This document shows, in pieces, positions 53,109 to 64,000 of a DNA stretch of 64,000 nt. The DNA is from Reyranella sp. (lineage in GTDB: Bacteria; Pseudomonadota; Alphaproteobacteria; Reyranellales; Reyranellaceae). The stretch lies in the NCBI RefSeq assembly GCF_004296935.1, contig NZ_SCVH01000105.1, positions 1 to 64,000 on the forward strand. Reading direction: 5' to 3'. The position numbers and the translations under genes were made by a program. The notes beneath the pieces are model-generated. The model made no database searches. It was not told where the DNA came from and saw only the letters and a program-made list of their open reading frames with translations. The stretch's first letter is position 1; each line of letters begins with the position of its first letter.

Positions 53109-53876
53109 ATGCGCCACTCGATCCTCGCCCTTCTTGCCTTGCTGTGCGCCGCTGCGGCGCCAGCCGTCGCCCGGCCGGCCCCCCAGGTGACGGTCGAGGG
53201 CACCGAGTTCGTGGCGGCCTTGGCCGATGGCCGCGTCCTGCGCAGCCGCGACCTGGTGGGCGCCGTGCTCGACGCACGCTTTGCCGGCCGGCCGGTGCGG
53301 ATCCGCATCGCCGCGGTCGAGCCCGATCCCGACGACCGCAGCGGCACCGTCTGGCTGCATACGCTGGAACAGACCGATGCCGACGGCGCCTGGACCAATT
53401 TCTGCACCGCCGGCCCCGACGGCCGCCGCCAGGGCTTCCCCCTGGAAGGTGGTCCGAACGGCATTGAACTCAGCTGCACGTCGGGCGCGATCGCCAAGTG
53501 CGTGCGCTTCGGCTACCGCCGCTGGAGCGCGGCCGCCGATGGTGCGGCGCTGGCGCCACTGCATGCGGCCTGCGTGCGCATGGTGCGCGGCGACTACGGC
53601 GGCGCCGACCGGCCGTGGACCAAGGACGGCATGCGCATCGACATGTACGACGATCACGGCGTGCAGGTGCCCGACAATTCACCCGACGATGTCTTCGAGG
53701 CGGGCTGGAGCCCCAAGGGCGCGGTCTGCGTCCACCATGTGCGCGTCAAGGAGAACACCACCCTGGCCGAACTCGAGGCGCGCTATCCGGCGCTGCGTGG
53801 CCGCACTGGCGAGGTCTGCACCGAGGCCTTCGCCCGCACCCATGGCGCCGTTTTGTTCAATCGGTCCAGGCCCTGA
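53109..53876 (+). CDS. Exported ADYC-domain-like protein
   Basis: A 255-residue protein with a signal peptide (MRHSILALLALLCAAAAPAVA). The mature domain resembles the ADYC family (PF20032 as I recall it): cysteines in CTAGP, CTSGAIAKCVRFGYR, HAACVRMVRGDYGG. The eponymous ADYC motif reads GDYG here, so the terminal Cys of that motif is lost. Five other cysteines remain and could form disulfides. Function of the family is unknown. CAGGAG lies 8 bp upstream of ATG 53109. It shares the block with the Asn/Gly-rich peptide. Confidence 0.6.
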   Translation: MRHSILALLALLCAAAAPAVARPAPQVTVEGTEFVAALADGRVLRSRDLVGAVLDARFAGRPVRIRIAAVEPDPDDRSGTVWLHTLEQTDADGAWTNFCTAGPDGRRQGFPLEGGPNGIELSCTSGAIAKCVRFGYRRWSAAADGAALAPLHAACVRMVRGDYGGADRPWTKDGMRIDMYDDHGVQVPDNSPDDVFEAGWSPKGAVCVHHVRVKENTTLAELEARYPALRGRTGEVCTEAFARTHGAVLFNRSRP

Positions 53877-53925
53877 TTGCCGTTTGCCCCGTGTCGGCGT
53901 GTGCTAGGCTGATGTCGGGGGAGAG

Positions 53926-54633
53926 ATGGATAAGCGTCAGCATATTGTCGTTGTCGAGGACGAACCGGCCCAGCGCCAGCTTCTGCTCGATTACCTGAGC
54001 AAGCAGGGCTACCGCGTTACCGGCTTCGAATCGGGCGTGGGTCTGCGCCGCCTGGTCGAGCGCGAGTTGCCGGCGCTGGTGCTCCTCGATGTCGGCCTGC
54101 CCGGCGAGGACGGCTTCGCCATCGCCCGCTGGCTGCGCGAGAAGAGCGGCAAGGTCTGCATCATCATGGTGACGGCGGCCGGCGACACGGTCGACCGCGT
54201 GGTCGGCCTCGAGACCGGCGCCGACGACTACATTCCCAAGCCGTTCGACCCGCGCGAGCTTCTGGCCCGCATCAAGAGTGTGCTGCGCCGGTCCGGTGGC
54301 GCGGTGACGACCAGCAGCGGTCCGCGTGTGCGCATGGGCCGACGCGTCCTCGACCTCGACAAGCGCGTGCTGGTCGATGCCGACGGGACTGAGGAGGCGC
54401 TGGCCGCCAGCGAATTCGACCTGCTCAAGCTCTTTGCCGAGAACCCCAACCGGCCGCTGGCGCGCGACTGGCTGCTGGAGACGGTCGGCCATCGCGAGAT
54501 GGAAGTGTTCGACCGCGCCATCGATCTGCGGATCACCCGGCTCCGCCGCAAGATCGAGAAGGACGCCGCCCATCCCGAGGCGATCCGCACCGTGCGCGGC
54601 GTCGGTTATATGTTCGTACCGCCCAAGGAATAG
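53926..54633 (+). CDS. OmpR/PhoB-family response regulator
   Basis: A 235-residue regulator. The receiver holds D11-12-type acidic pocket (VVVEDEP), phospho-acceptor D55 in VLLDVGLPG and K in YIPKPFDPRE. The winged-helix DNA-binding domain occupies residues about 135-230 (FDLLKLFAENPNRPLARDWLLE, RRKIEKDAAHPEAIRTVRGVGYMFV). No cognate kinase lies beside it, but the hybrid kinase at 48021-52556 is the nearest sensor. The stop codon lies a few bases before the first LexA-like site of recA. Confidence 0.92.
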   Translation: MDKRQHIVVVEDEPAQRQLLLDYLSKQGYRVTGFESGVGLRRLVERELPALVLLDVGLPGEDGFAIARWLREKSGKVCIIMVTAAGDTVDRVVGLETGADDYIPKPFDPRELLARIKSVLRRSGGAVTTSSGPRVRMGRRVLDLDKRVLVDADGTEEALAASEFDLLKLFAENPNRPLARDWLLETVGHREMEVFDRAIDLRITRLRRKIEKDAAHPEAIRTVRGVGYMFVPPKE

Positions 54634-54636
54634 GCG

Positions 54637-54722
54637 GAACAATACTAGAACTTGTGTCAATAAGATAAATTAAATCAGGGGGTTATTTACCCTCTTGCCG
54701 GCTGGAACAAAATAGGTACATT
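54637..54722 (+). promoter_or_regulatory. recA promoter with two LexA (SOS) boxes
   Basis: GAAC-N7-GAAC at 54637-54651 is an exact alphaproteobacterial LexA box. A second site, GAAC-N7-GTAC at 54705-54719, has one mismatch and lies between TTGCCG (54695-54700) and TACATT (54717-54722), which are 16 bp apart and form a promoter. LexA bound there would block transcription. Confidence 0.65.
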
Positions 54723-54795
54723 GGCGCTCTACCCGCTGCGGACTTATCCGCATTGCTGCTCCTGACAGGGCCGTGGGACAACGAGGAGAGAGCCA

Positions 54796-55869
<1,074 letters not shown>

Positions 55870-55948
55870 TCGCCTCGTCGTCTCCCTCATGGGCTTCAGT
55901 CGAAATTAAAGAGTCTTAGCGGCCCCGATCCCCTGTCTCGGGTCCCCG

Positions 55949-56139
55949 GGCGGTGTTGCTCCCCCACGCGCAACACCGCCCACTTTCTCGCCCGCGCCCA
56001 GGCGCGGGCGAGAAAGTGGGGCGGGCGTCAGCGCTTGTAATCAAGCGCGGGAGCCCGCACGGCGCAGAATGAATATGGCAGGCGCCTTCGTCTTTTCTGC
56101 ACGGCGTGAGCTCTCGCGCTTGATTACAAGCGCTGACGC
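55949..56139. repeat. Nested inverted-repeat block downstream of recA
   Basis: Three palindromic structures in 190 bp. (1) GGCGGTGTTG/CAACACCGCC around 55950-55980. (2) CCCACTTTCTCGCCCGCG (55979-55996) pairs with 56003-56020, an 18-bp perfect stem. (3) 25-nt arms at 56025-56049 and 56115-56139 are perfect inverted repeats, each containing GCGCTTG/CAAGCGC. The first may end the recA transcript; no T-run is seen. The right arm abuts the stop of the YkgJ-type gene. Confidence 0.8.
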
Positions 56140-56853
56140 TCACCTTTTTCGAGCGCCGATGGCGCTCAAAAAACGCTGTACCCACTCGGGTCCTGTCCGC
56201 CGCACGCTTTTGCGTGGGCGGGTCGCGGCCCACGCCATCAGGCCGGCGAGCGGAAACCAGTCCTCGCTCTCGTCCTGCAGGCTCCGCGCGGCCATCGACA
56301 CCTTGGGCACGGCGACCGGCGTCACGCCTTCCTGGGCCGGGCCGGCGCAGAGCTCGGCCGGCGAGGTCACGAGATACTCGCGACACACCAGCGGCCGCTC
56401 CGGATGGATCGAGCAGCTTTCCTCCTCGAGGAACGGGCAGGGGATGGCGAGCGCGAAGTAGGCCAGCGACAGTTCGCGGTCGCTCTTCTGTCCGCGCGCC
56501 GCGAGGCCGGCACCGTCGAGGGCCGCCTCGGCCGCGGCGAAGCGGGCGTGCAGCGTCGCGCGGCGTTCCCCGGGCATGGCCTCGATCAGCGCCAGCAACC
56601 GTTCTCCCTCCGTGCGCGAGACCGGCACGAGCTGACGGCAGCAGGCGCCGCAGCCCTTGCGGCAGGAGATCGTCTCTCCGCTCTTCTTGAGGCCCGCCTC
56701 GGCCGCGTCGACCACCGCGTTCACCAGCCCCTGCAGTGCGGGCACGATGTCGGCCGCGGCCACCGGACTAGAGGGCACGGTGATCGGGTGGACGATCCGG
56801 AGATCGCCCACGGTGAGCCTCAGAGTGGCGGTAGAATGGGCCTCGGCGGCCAT
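56140..56853 (-). CDS. YkgJ-family cysteine cluster protein
   Basis: A 237-residue protein with the Fe/Zn-type cysteine cluster: [23 protein letters not shown] near residue 65 and [22 protein letters not shown] near 140. This family (PF03692) binds a metal, but its role is unknown. ATG 56853 (MAAEAHSTA) is preferred; an earlier in-frame start at 56895 lies inside the divergent region close to alaS. It sits between recA and alaS on the opposite strand, where it is convergent with recA and divergent from alaS. Confidence 0.8.
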   Translation of the reverse strand: MAAEAHSTATLRLTVGDLRIVHPITVPSSPVAAADIVPALQGLVNAVVDAAEAGLKKSGETISCRKGCGACCRQLVPVSRTEGERLLALIEAMPGERRATLHARFAAAEAALDGAGLAARGQKSDRELSLAYFALAIPCPFLEEESCSIHPERPLVCREYLVTSPAELCAGPAQEGVTPVAVPKVSMAARSLQDESEDWFPLAGLMAWAATRPRKSVRRTGPEWVQRFLSAIGARKR

Positions 56854-56909
56854 TTCCGGACGGTTCCCTGTTCTGGACTTGGGCAGCAGGCGCACGCTAC
56901 AAGGCCCGC

Positions 56910-59584
<2,675 letters not shown>

Positions 59585-59588
<4 letters not shown>

Positions 59589-59935
59589 AGCGGTTCGCTC
59601 TCCTGATCGCGCCCCTCGTCGCCGCAGCGCTGCTGCTTGGCGGCTGCGGCCAGAAGGGCCTGCCGAAGGACGACGCCCAGGCAGCGCAGTACGCCAAGGA
59701 CGAGCAGGCCTGTCGGGCGCAGGTGCGCCAGACCGCGCAGAGCGAGCGCAACATCGAGGACCAGCGTCGCGCCACCTTCGAGGGCGAGCGCGAGCGCTTC
59801 GGCCAGCAGGGCCTCTACACGACCATGGCCAACCAGGGCTACACCAACAACTTCGACCGGCTGCTCGCGAGCTGCATGGAAAACCGCGGCTGGACGCCGA
59901 AGAAGACCTCGATCTTCCCCAAGCTGAGCTGGTAG
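59585..59935 (+). CDS. Small lipoprotein
   Basis: A 116-residue protein with a lipoprotein signal peptide; the lipobox LLGGC places the acylated cysteine at residue 21. The mature part is charged and probably helical ([35 protein letters not shown]), with three further residues of Cys spaced apart. I do not recognise a family. It is coupled to alaS by the ATGA overlap and probably co-transcribed with it. Confidence 0.7.
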
Positions 59936-60010
59936 CCGCCGGACATCGGGCGTTCCCATCCTGAGTCGATCGGCGACACAGAAGGAGAGGGCCAAGCCCT
60001 TGATCCGCCG

Positions 60011-60150
60011 TCACAACATCGGGAACGGATCGGACTCGGCCTGGCTGATGGTGCCCCAGCGACCGAGCTGGCGCAGGAAGGCGACGCGCAGTCGGCCCGG
60101 CGTGTGCCGCTTGGGCGGGCCGGCGAGTGCGCGGCGGAGCGAGTCGGGCG
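60011..60150 (-). pseudogene. Possible C-terminal fragment of an unknown gene
   Basis: On the minus strand one frame reads PDSLRRALAGPPKRHTPG and ends RWGTISQAESDPFPML before a stop at 60011. It looks like a real C-terminus but has no start codon or ribosome site; to its left on that strand is the cyclase gene in a different frame. It may be a gene leftover or chance coding. The rest of 59936-60156 shows nothing else. Confidence 0.25.
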
Positions 60151-60156
60151 CCGCCG

Positions 60157-61137
60157 CTATGGCGCGGCCTTGATCTCGGCGAGGCGGATTTCGGCCAGGG
60201 CCTTGAACTCGCCCTCGGGATATTTCTCCAGGTAGGCGCCGAGCGAGGCCGGGTTGTCGCTTTCGCGCACCGAATCCCAGAACGCCAGCTCGACCTCGCG
60301 GTCCTGCGGATCGCGCATGCCGCCCTGGGCCGAGGCGAACTCGTCGAGGCGGGTCTGCGCCAGGGTGGCGAAGCTGCCCTCGGGATACTGTTCGAGATAG
60401 GCCTCGTAGTCGGCGGGGCGGACGCTCTCCTTGATCGACGCCCAGAACACGATCTCGACCGACTGCTGCTCGGCCTGTGTCGGTTCAGAGGGCGTCGGTT
60501 CGGCCGGCGGCGTCTCGACCGACAATTGTTCCGCCGGCGGCTTCTCCGCGTCGCCATCGGCGGCGTCGGGCAGCAGGCGGAAGACGCGGATCGGCTGGGC
60601 GATGTTCTTGACCGTCTGCTCGCCCAGGTCGGCGAAGCCGTAGGGCACCTTGTGGCGGATGTGGTCGCGCACGCCGCGCGAGATGCAGATGCCGCCGGCC
60701 TCGGCCAGCCCCTCGAGGCGGGCCGCGATATTGACGCCGTCGCCGAAGATGTCGGCGTCCTTCACCATGACGTCGCCGACATTGATGCCGATGCGGAAAT
60801 GCATGCGCTTGTCTGCGGCCAGGGCCGCGTTGGCCACTCCGAGGTCGCGCTGGATCTCGACGGCGCAATCGACGGCGGCGAAGACGCTGGCGAATTCGGC
60901 CAGGATGCTGTCGCCGGCGGTGCCGCAGATCCGCCCGGCATGCCGCGCGATCAGCGCATCGGTGACGGCGCGGTGCGCCGACAGCGTCGCCAGCGTGCCT
61001 TCCTCGTCGGTCCCCATCAGGCGGCTGTAGCCCTCGATGTCGGCGGCGAGGATGGCGATCAGCTTGCGTTCGAGCGGCGGCGCTTCCATGTCGGGACGTT
61101 CTCCGGCGGTGTCTTCGTCATTTCCTGAAGCGACCAT
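60157..61137 (-). CDS. Class III adenylate/guanylate cyclase with C-terminal repeats
   Basis: A 326-residue protein. Residues about 24-190 are the class III cyclase catalytic domain: [19 protein letters not shown] carries the first metal Asp, and [34 protein letters not shown] the second and the purine-binding region. A Pro/Glu-rich linker (200-225) leads to two 40-residue repeats, [41 protein letters not shown]-like and [40 protein letters not shown]-like. No membrane segment or TPR array, unlike the many cyclase–TPR fusions of alphaproteobacteria. Start ATG or GTG at 61137. Confidence 0.85.
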   Translation of the reverse strand: MVASGNDEDTAGERPDMEAPPLERKLIAILAADIEGYSRLMGTDEEGTLATLSAHRAVTDALIARHAGRICGTAGDSILAEFASVFAAVDCAVEIQRDLGVANAALAADKRMHFRIGINVGDVMVKDADIFGDGVNIAARLEGLAEAGGICISRGVRDHIRHKVPYGFADLGEQTVKNIAQPIRVFRLLPDAADGDAEKPPAEQLSVETPPAEPTPSEPTQAEQQSVEIVFWASIKESVRPADYEAYLEQYPEGSFATLAQTRLDEFASAQGGMRDPQDREVELAFWDSVRESDNPASLGAYLEKYPEGEFKALAEIRLAEIKAAP

Positions 61138-61226
61138 GCGGACACCCGGGCACCACGCTAACGCCGCCGGGGAGCCGCCGGTTCCCGGCCCTTGCCGGAG
61201 CGCCGCGCCTGACGGAAAGTTTCGCC

Positions 61227-61955
61227 ATGAAAGCCCTGCTTCCCTTGCTGTTCCTGCTGTGCAGCCTCGCGCCCGCCGCCCTCACGCAACCTGCCTGGGC
61301 GCGCGACGAACTGGTGACGTCGGCCCGCACCGCCGGCGGCGAGACCGTTCCCTATGTGCTCACGACCAAAGGCGGCACACCGGCCTACGCCGTCATCCTG
61401 ATGCCGGGCGGCTCGGGGGTGATGAATCCCCGGATGCAGAACGGCAAGCTGGCGTTCGGCTTCGGCGGCAATTTCCTCATCCGCTCGCGCGAGCTGTTCG
61501 CCGACGGCCGCTTCGTCGCCGCCTCGACCGACGCGACTTCGACGCCGGCGCGCATTCTGGCGATCGCCCAGGATCTCCAGCGCCGCTACGGCGGGGTCGC
61601 GATCTACGTGATCGGTACCAGCCGCAGCACCGAGGCGACGATGCTGCTGGCGGCGCCGCTCGACGGACAGGTGGCGGGCTTCGTCCATACCTCGTCGATG
61701 AACGGCATCGCGGGCTTCGATCCGCGCAAATACAAGAGCCGCCACCTCGTCGTCTATCACCGCATGGACGCCTGCCGCGTCACCAAACCGTCGTCCAGCG
61801 CATCATCGCGCGCGAGCTACGGCACCGAGACGATCGAGATGGAGGGCGGCATCTCGACCGGCGACGATTGCGAGGCGTACTCCTATCATGGCTACAACGG
61901 CATCGAGGCGGTGACCGTCGAGCGCATCAAGGCGTGGATCGTGGCCGGGAAGTAG
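61227..61955 (+). CDS. Exported alpha/beta-hydrolase-like protein
   Basis: A 242-residue protein with a signal peptide ([25 protein letters not shown]). The body has an alpha/beta-hydrolase pattern: strand [13 protein letters not shown] (oxyanion-type loop), then [16 protein letters not shown] where the nucleophile elbow would be GTSRS instead of GxSxG, and a late [18 protein letters not shown] with a possible catalytic His. Activity cannot be predicted; a related exported family is annotated as unknown. It stands divergent from the cyclase gene with 89 bp between. Confidence 0.6.
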   Translation: MKALLPLLFLLCSLAPAALTQPAWARDELVTSARTAGGETVPYVLTTKGGTPAYAVILMPGGSGVMNPRMQNGKLAFGFGGNFLIRSRELFADGRFVAASTDATSTPARILAIAQDLQRRYGGVAIYVIGTSRSTEATMLLAAPLDGQVAGFVHTSSMNGIAGFDPRKYKSRHLVVYHRMDACRVTKPSSSASSRASYGTETIEMEGGISTGDDCEAYSYHGYNGIEAVTVERIKAWIVAGK

Positions 61956-62028
61956 AATTTTTCCGACGAGAACAGGTCGCTTCTTCGCCGCCCTGGAGCG
62001 AGATGAGCCTAGGTCTGTCTCACCCTGC

Positions 62029-62140
62029 CACCTCACCCTGAGGAGGCGCGCAGCGCCATCTCGAAGGGTGGCTGACAGACGTGGTCCGTGTGGCCCATGC
62101 TTCGAGACACTCGCTGCGCTCGTTCCTCAGCATGAGGATT
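62029..62140. repeat. BIME-like inverted repeat, copy 2
   Basis: CACCCTGAGGAGGCGCGCAG ... ATCTCGAAGGGTGG faces TGCTTCGAGACAC ... CGTTCCTCAGCATGAGGA. It has the same outer words (CTGAGGAGG/CCTCAG) and inner words (TCGAAGG/TTCGAGA) as 46239-46348. It fills most of the 297-bp gap between the hydrolase-like and OmpA genes. Confidence 0.8.
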
Positions 62141-62206
62141 GCTTGCGAGATGGACCTGAAGTCATCACGCTCTGGATGACTGGGGACGAGATCCTGAGCG
62201 CAGACA

Positions 62207-62236
62207 GAAAAAAGGCGGCCTGTCGGCCGCCTTTCT
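62207..62236 (-). terminator. Intrinsic terminator of the OmpA lipoprotein gene
   Basis: GGCGGCC (62214-62220) and GGCCGCC (62225-62231) form a 7-bp stem with a TGTC loop; on the minus strand it is followed by a run of six T. It lies just downstream of the OmpA gene's stop at 62253. Confidence 0.85.
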
Positions 62237-62252
62237 TCCGTGATGCAGGGGC

Positions 62253-62927
62253 CTAGTAAGGCGCCGTGTAGGGCTGGCCGGGCCAACGGTAGCCCGGCGC
62301 CGGCAGCGGCAGCTTGTTGTCGATATGAGCCTTCTCGAGCGTCTCGATGCCCTCGGCGTAGCGGCCGGATTCGCACTGGGCGATGGCGGCGGCTTCCGGC
62401 GTATCGGTCCGCGCGGTACGGAACTGGCGCCACTTGTCGCTCAGCGCCTTACAGTAGGCCGCCGGATCGCGGAAGATCGCCGGGACGGCAACCTGGCCGT
62501 CCATCACGATCTCGACGCGACGGTTCTGCGGCTCGCGCACGCCGTCGCCGGTGGCGACCAGCGGCGATGCCTCGCCGCGGCCGATCACGGAGATCGACTG
62601 GGCCGGCACGCCGTTCTGGACGAGAGCGTCCTTCACGGTGTTGGCGCGACGGAGCGACAGCGCCATGTTGTAGGCCTCGGGACCCGACGTATCGGTATGT
62701 CCGGTGGCGGTGACGCGGGCGCTGCCGCGCGTCTTGTAGGCCTGGGCGGCCTGCTGGATCGTGCTCACCGCCTGGGCCGACAGGTTCGAACGGTCCCAAT
62801 CGAAGAACACCATGAACGAGGTCGGCGGCGGCGGCGGCGGAGGCGGCGGAGCTGCCTGTGGCGGCGGGCTATCGCACGCCCCCAAGAGTAACGCGGCGAT
62901 ACCGGCAACGAGCAGCTTCTTTAGCAT
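62253..62927 (-). CDS. OmpA-family lipoprotein (peptidoglycan-binding)
   Basis: A 224-residue protein. The lipobox LLGAC gives the lipid-modified Cys at residue 18, followed by a Pro-rich stretch of nine prolines. Residues about 38-145 are an OmpA C-terminal domain (FFDWDRSNLSAQA, TGHTDTSGPEAYN, LSLRRANTVKDAL, GEASPLVATGDGVREPQNRRVEI), which binds peptidoglycan. The last 75 residues are an added helical tail. This is Pal-like or a related outer-membrane anchor; it lacks the Tol neighbours of pal. A strong terminator follows. Confidence 0.9.
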   Translation of the reverse strand: MLKKLLVAGIAALLLGACDSPPPQAAPPPPPPPPPTSFMVFFDWDRSNLSAQAVSTIQQAAQAYKTRGSARVTATGHTDTSGPEAYNMALSLRRANTVKDALVQNGVPAQSISVIGRGEASPLVATGDGVREPQNRRVEIVMDGQVAVPAIFRDPAAYCKALSDKWRQFRTARTDTPEAAAIAQCESGRYAEGIETLEKAHIDNKLPLPAPGYRWPGQPYTAPY

Positions 62928-63055
62928 GAGTGAATCCCCTCAAGGTTGCGGACCGAGTCTGAAAGACCCGGTCACTGAGAGGTCAAACGCCTCATTTCGG
63001 GCAAGGTTCCCGGAGGCTGCGCGTTTTGAGTGGAGAGAGCCGGCCTGGCGAAGGT

Positions 63056-63293
63056 GGAGCCCGCCCAATCGTAGGCCGGGCGGGCTCCGGGCCCATCGCA
63101 CATCGGGGGGATGTCCGAAAGATACGGGCCCTGTCGTGGACAACGCCGGACGAGGGCGATGGTTGCAGGGCCATGGACATGACAGGAGAGGACAACAAAA
63201 GGCCCGCAACGGCAAAGCCGGGCGGGCCTCGACCCGCCGGTACATCCGCGGACGGGTCGGTTGGAGCGTCGTGCTCCTGGAGCGTCGTGCTCC
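63056..63293. repeat. Intergenic hairpins and a tandem 16-mer
   Basis: The 415-bp gap 62928-63342 has no convincing gene. It holds an 11-bp stem GGAGCCCGCCC/GGGCGGGCTCC (63056-63088), the terminator-like hairpin at 63200-63229, and two exact tandem copies of TGGAGCGTCGTGCTCC (63262-63277 and 63278-63293), each with a GGAGC/GCTCC hairpin. Confidence 0.7.
63193..63229 (-). terminator. Terminator downstream of the right-edge TctC gene
   Basis: AGGCCCGC (63200-63207) and GCGGGCCT (63222-63229) form an 8-bp stem; on the minus strand it is followed by TTTTGTTGT. It lies 114 bp after the stop of the receptor gene. Confidence 0.6.
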
Positions 63294-63342
63294 GGCGATG
63301 AAACGCCTGTAATCGCCGGAAGGTTGCCGGGCCTGCTGGCCG

Positions 63343-64000
63343 CTATTCAGCCTTGATGCCGGCGACCTTGATGACCTTCGCCCACTTTTCGGTGGCCTCC
63401 GCGACGATCTTCCCGAATTCGGCCGGGCTGCCTCCGGTCGGCGTGCCGCCCAGCTCGACGATCCGGCCCTTGATCTTGGGGTCGGCGAGGGCGGCGTTGA
63501 GCTGCTTGTTCAGCAGATCGACGATGTCGGCCGGGGTGCCCTTGGCCACGCTGACGCCGGCAAAGCCGCTGGCCTCGTAGCCCGGCACGAACTCGGCAAT
63601 CGTCGGAACGTCCGGCAGCACGTCCAGACGGGCCGCGGGCGTTACCGCCAAGGCGCGCAGCTTGCCGGACTTGATCTGCGGGATCGATTCCGAGATGGGC
63701 GCGAAGATCACCTGGACGTGGCCGGCGAGCAGATCGGCGACCGCCGGCGCGCCGCCCTTGTAGGGGACGTGGACCAGGTTAGCCCCGGTCATCATCTTGA
63801 AGAGTTCGCAGGTGATGTTCTGCGGCGTGCCCTGGCCGGCCGATCCGTAGTTGATCTTGCCCGGGTTGGCCTTGGCATAGGCGATGAGCTCGGGCAGCGT
63901 CTTGGCGGGGACCGACGGATTAACCACGACGACGTAGGCCAGCCGCGCGAGGTAGATGACCGGCGCGAAGTCGCGGATGAAGTCGAAACCGAGATTGGTG
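63343..64000 (-). CDS. Bug-family (TctC) receptor, 5' end outside window
   Basis: The frame stays open to base 64000, so the N-terminus and signal peptide lie to the right. The visible 219 residues begin in TNLGFDFIRDFAPVIYLARLAYVVVVNPSVPAKTLPELIAYA and continue with YGSAGQGTPQNITCELFKMMTGANLVHVPYKGGAPAVADLLAGHVQVIF, the family's domain-2 core. It is a second, diverged receptor of the type at 42979. The ligand is likely a small carboxylate; no partner genes are visible. Confidence 0.92.
   Translation of the reverse strand, partial: TNLGFDFIRDFAPVIYLARLAYVVVVNPSVPAKTLPELIAYAKANPGKINYGSAGQGTPQNITCELFKMMTGANLVHVPYKGGAPAVADLLAGHVQVIFAPISESIPQIKSGKLRALAVTPAARLDVLPDVPTIAEFVPGYEASGFAGVSVAKGTPADIVDLLNKQLNAALADPKIKGRIVELGGTPTGGSPAEFGKIVAEATEKWAKVIKVAGIKAE

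Noticed and set aside
63026-63301. 91-residue plus-strand open frame in the gap before the right-edge receptor
   Set aside because: Covers hairpins and the tandem 16-mer; no signal, domain or ribosome site.

Overview
The window is a high-GC chromosomal segment of an alphaproteobacterium, most like the Reyranella/Rhodospirillales–Hyphomicrobiales border. Reasons: the rluD–rpoH, serC–serA, hisZ–purA and recA–alaS pairs, a GAAC-N7-GAAC type LexA site before recA, Bug-family (TctC) receptors, class III CoA transferase, AraC_binding_2 regulators, and several alphaproteobacterial palindromic intergenic repeats. No rRNA, tRNA, transposase, phage module or CRISPR array is visible.

Layout. 1–4.8 kb: a repeat-rich autotransporter that enters from the left and is frameshifted before its beta-barrel. 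4.8–13.3 kb (minus strand): a PhyH oxygenase, then an apparent operon of OprB-like porin, unknown exported protein, molybdo-flavoprotein FAD subunit, fused Fe-S/molybdopterin subunit, ABM-domain membrane protein and exported deaminase. This would suit uptake and hydroxylation of an N-heterocycle. 13.3–15.8 kb: a truncated gene remnant and two tandem AraC regulators. 15.8–19.9 kb (minus): BisC-like molybdoenzyme, threonine aldolase, VOC protein and a small membrane protein. 19.9–24 kb: rluD, rpoH (with a CIRCE-like operator), enoyl-CoA hydratase and asd. 24–27.8 kb: a ThDP enzyme, a kinase-like phosphotransferase and an HTH protein with a palindromic operator, among mosaic palindromic repeats. 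27.9–38.4 kb: purA and hisZ, an envelope or glycosylation block (GT2, methyltransferase, cupin, GT-C-like, SGNH), then serC–serA.

38.4–42.2 kb: a complete autotransporter whose N-terminal domain resembles a pepsin-type aspartic protease. 42.4–43 kb: an AhpD/CMD-family gene with an in-frame TGA at the second position of its CxxC motif and a bacterial SECIS-like hairpin 18 nt downstream, so a probable selenoprotein. 43–47.6 kb: TctC receptor, TcuA-like flavoprotein, an unknown protein and a CoA transferase. 47.7–54.6 kb: a very large multi-PAS hybrid histidine kinase flanked by two small exported or membrane peptides that share an upstream motif, then an ADYC-like exported protein and an OmpR-type regulator. 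54.6–60 kb: recA (SOS-type promoter), a nested inverted-repeat block, a YkgJ-type protein, alaS and a lipoprotein. 60–64 kb: a class III cyclase, an exported hydrolase-like protein, an OmpA lipoprotein and a second TctC receptor that runs off the right edge.

The strongest points for follow-up are the predicted CxxU selenoprotein, the pepsin-like autotransporter, the CIRCE element at rpoH, and the symmetric TGTATCG array in front of the hybrid kinase.
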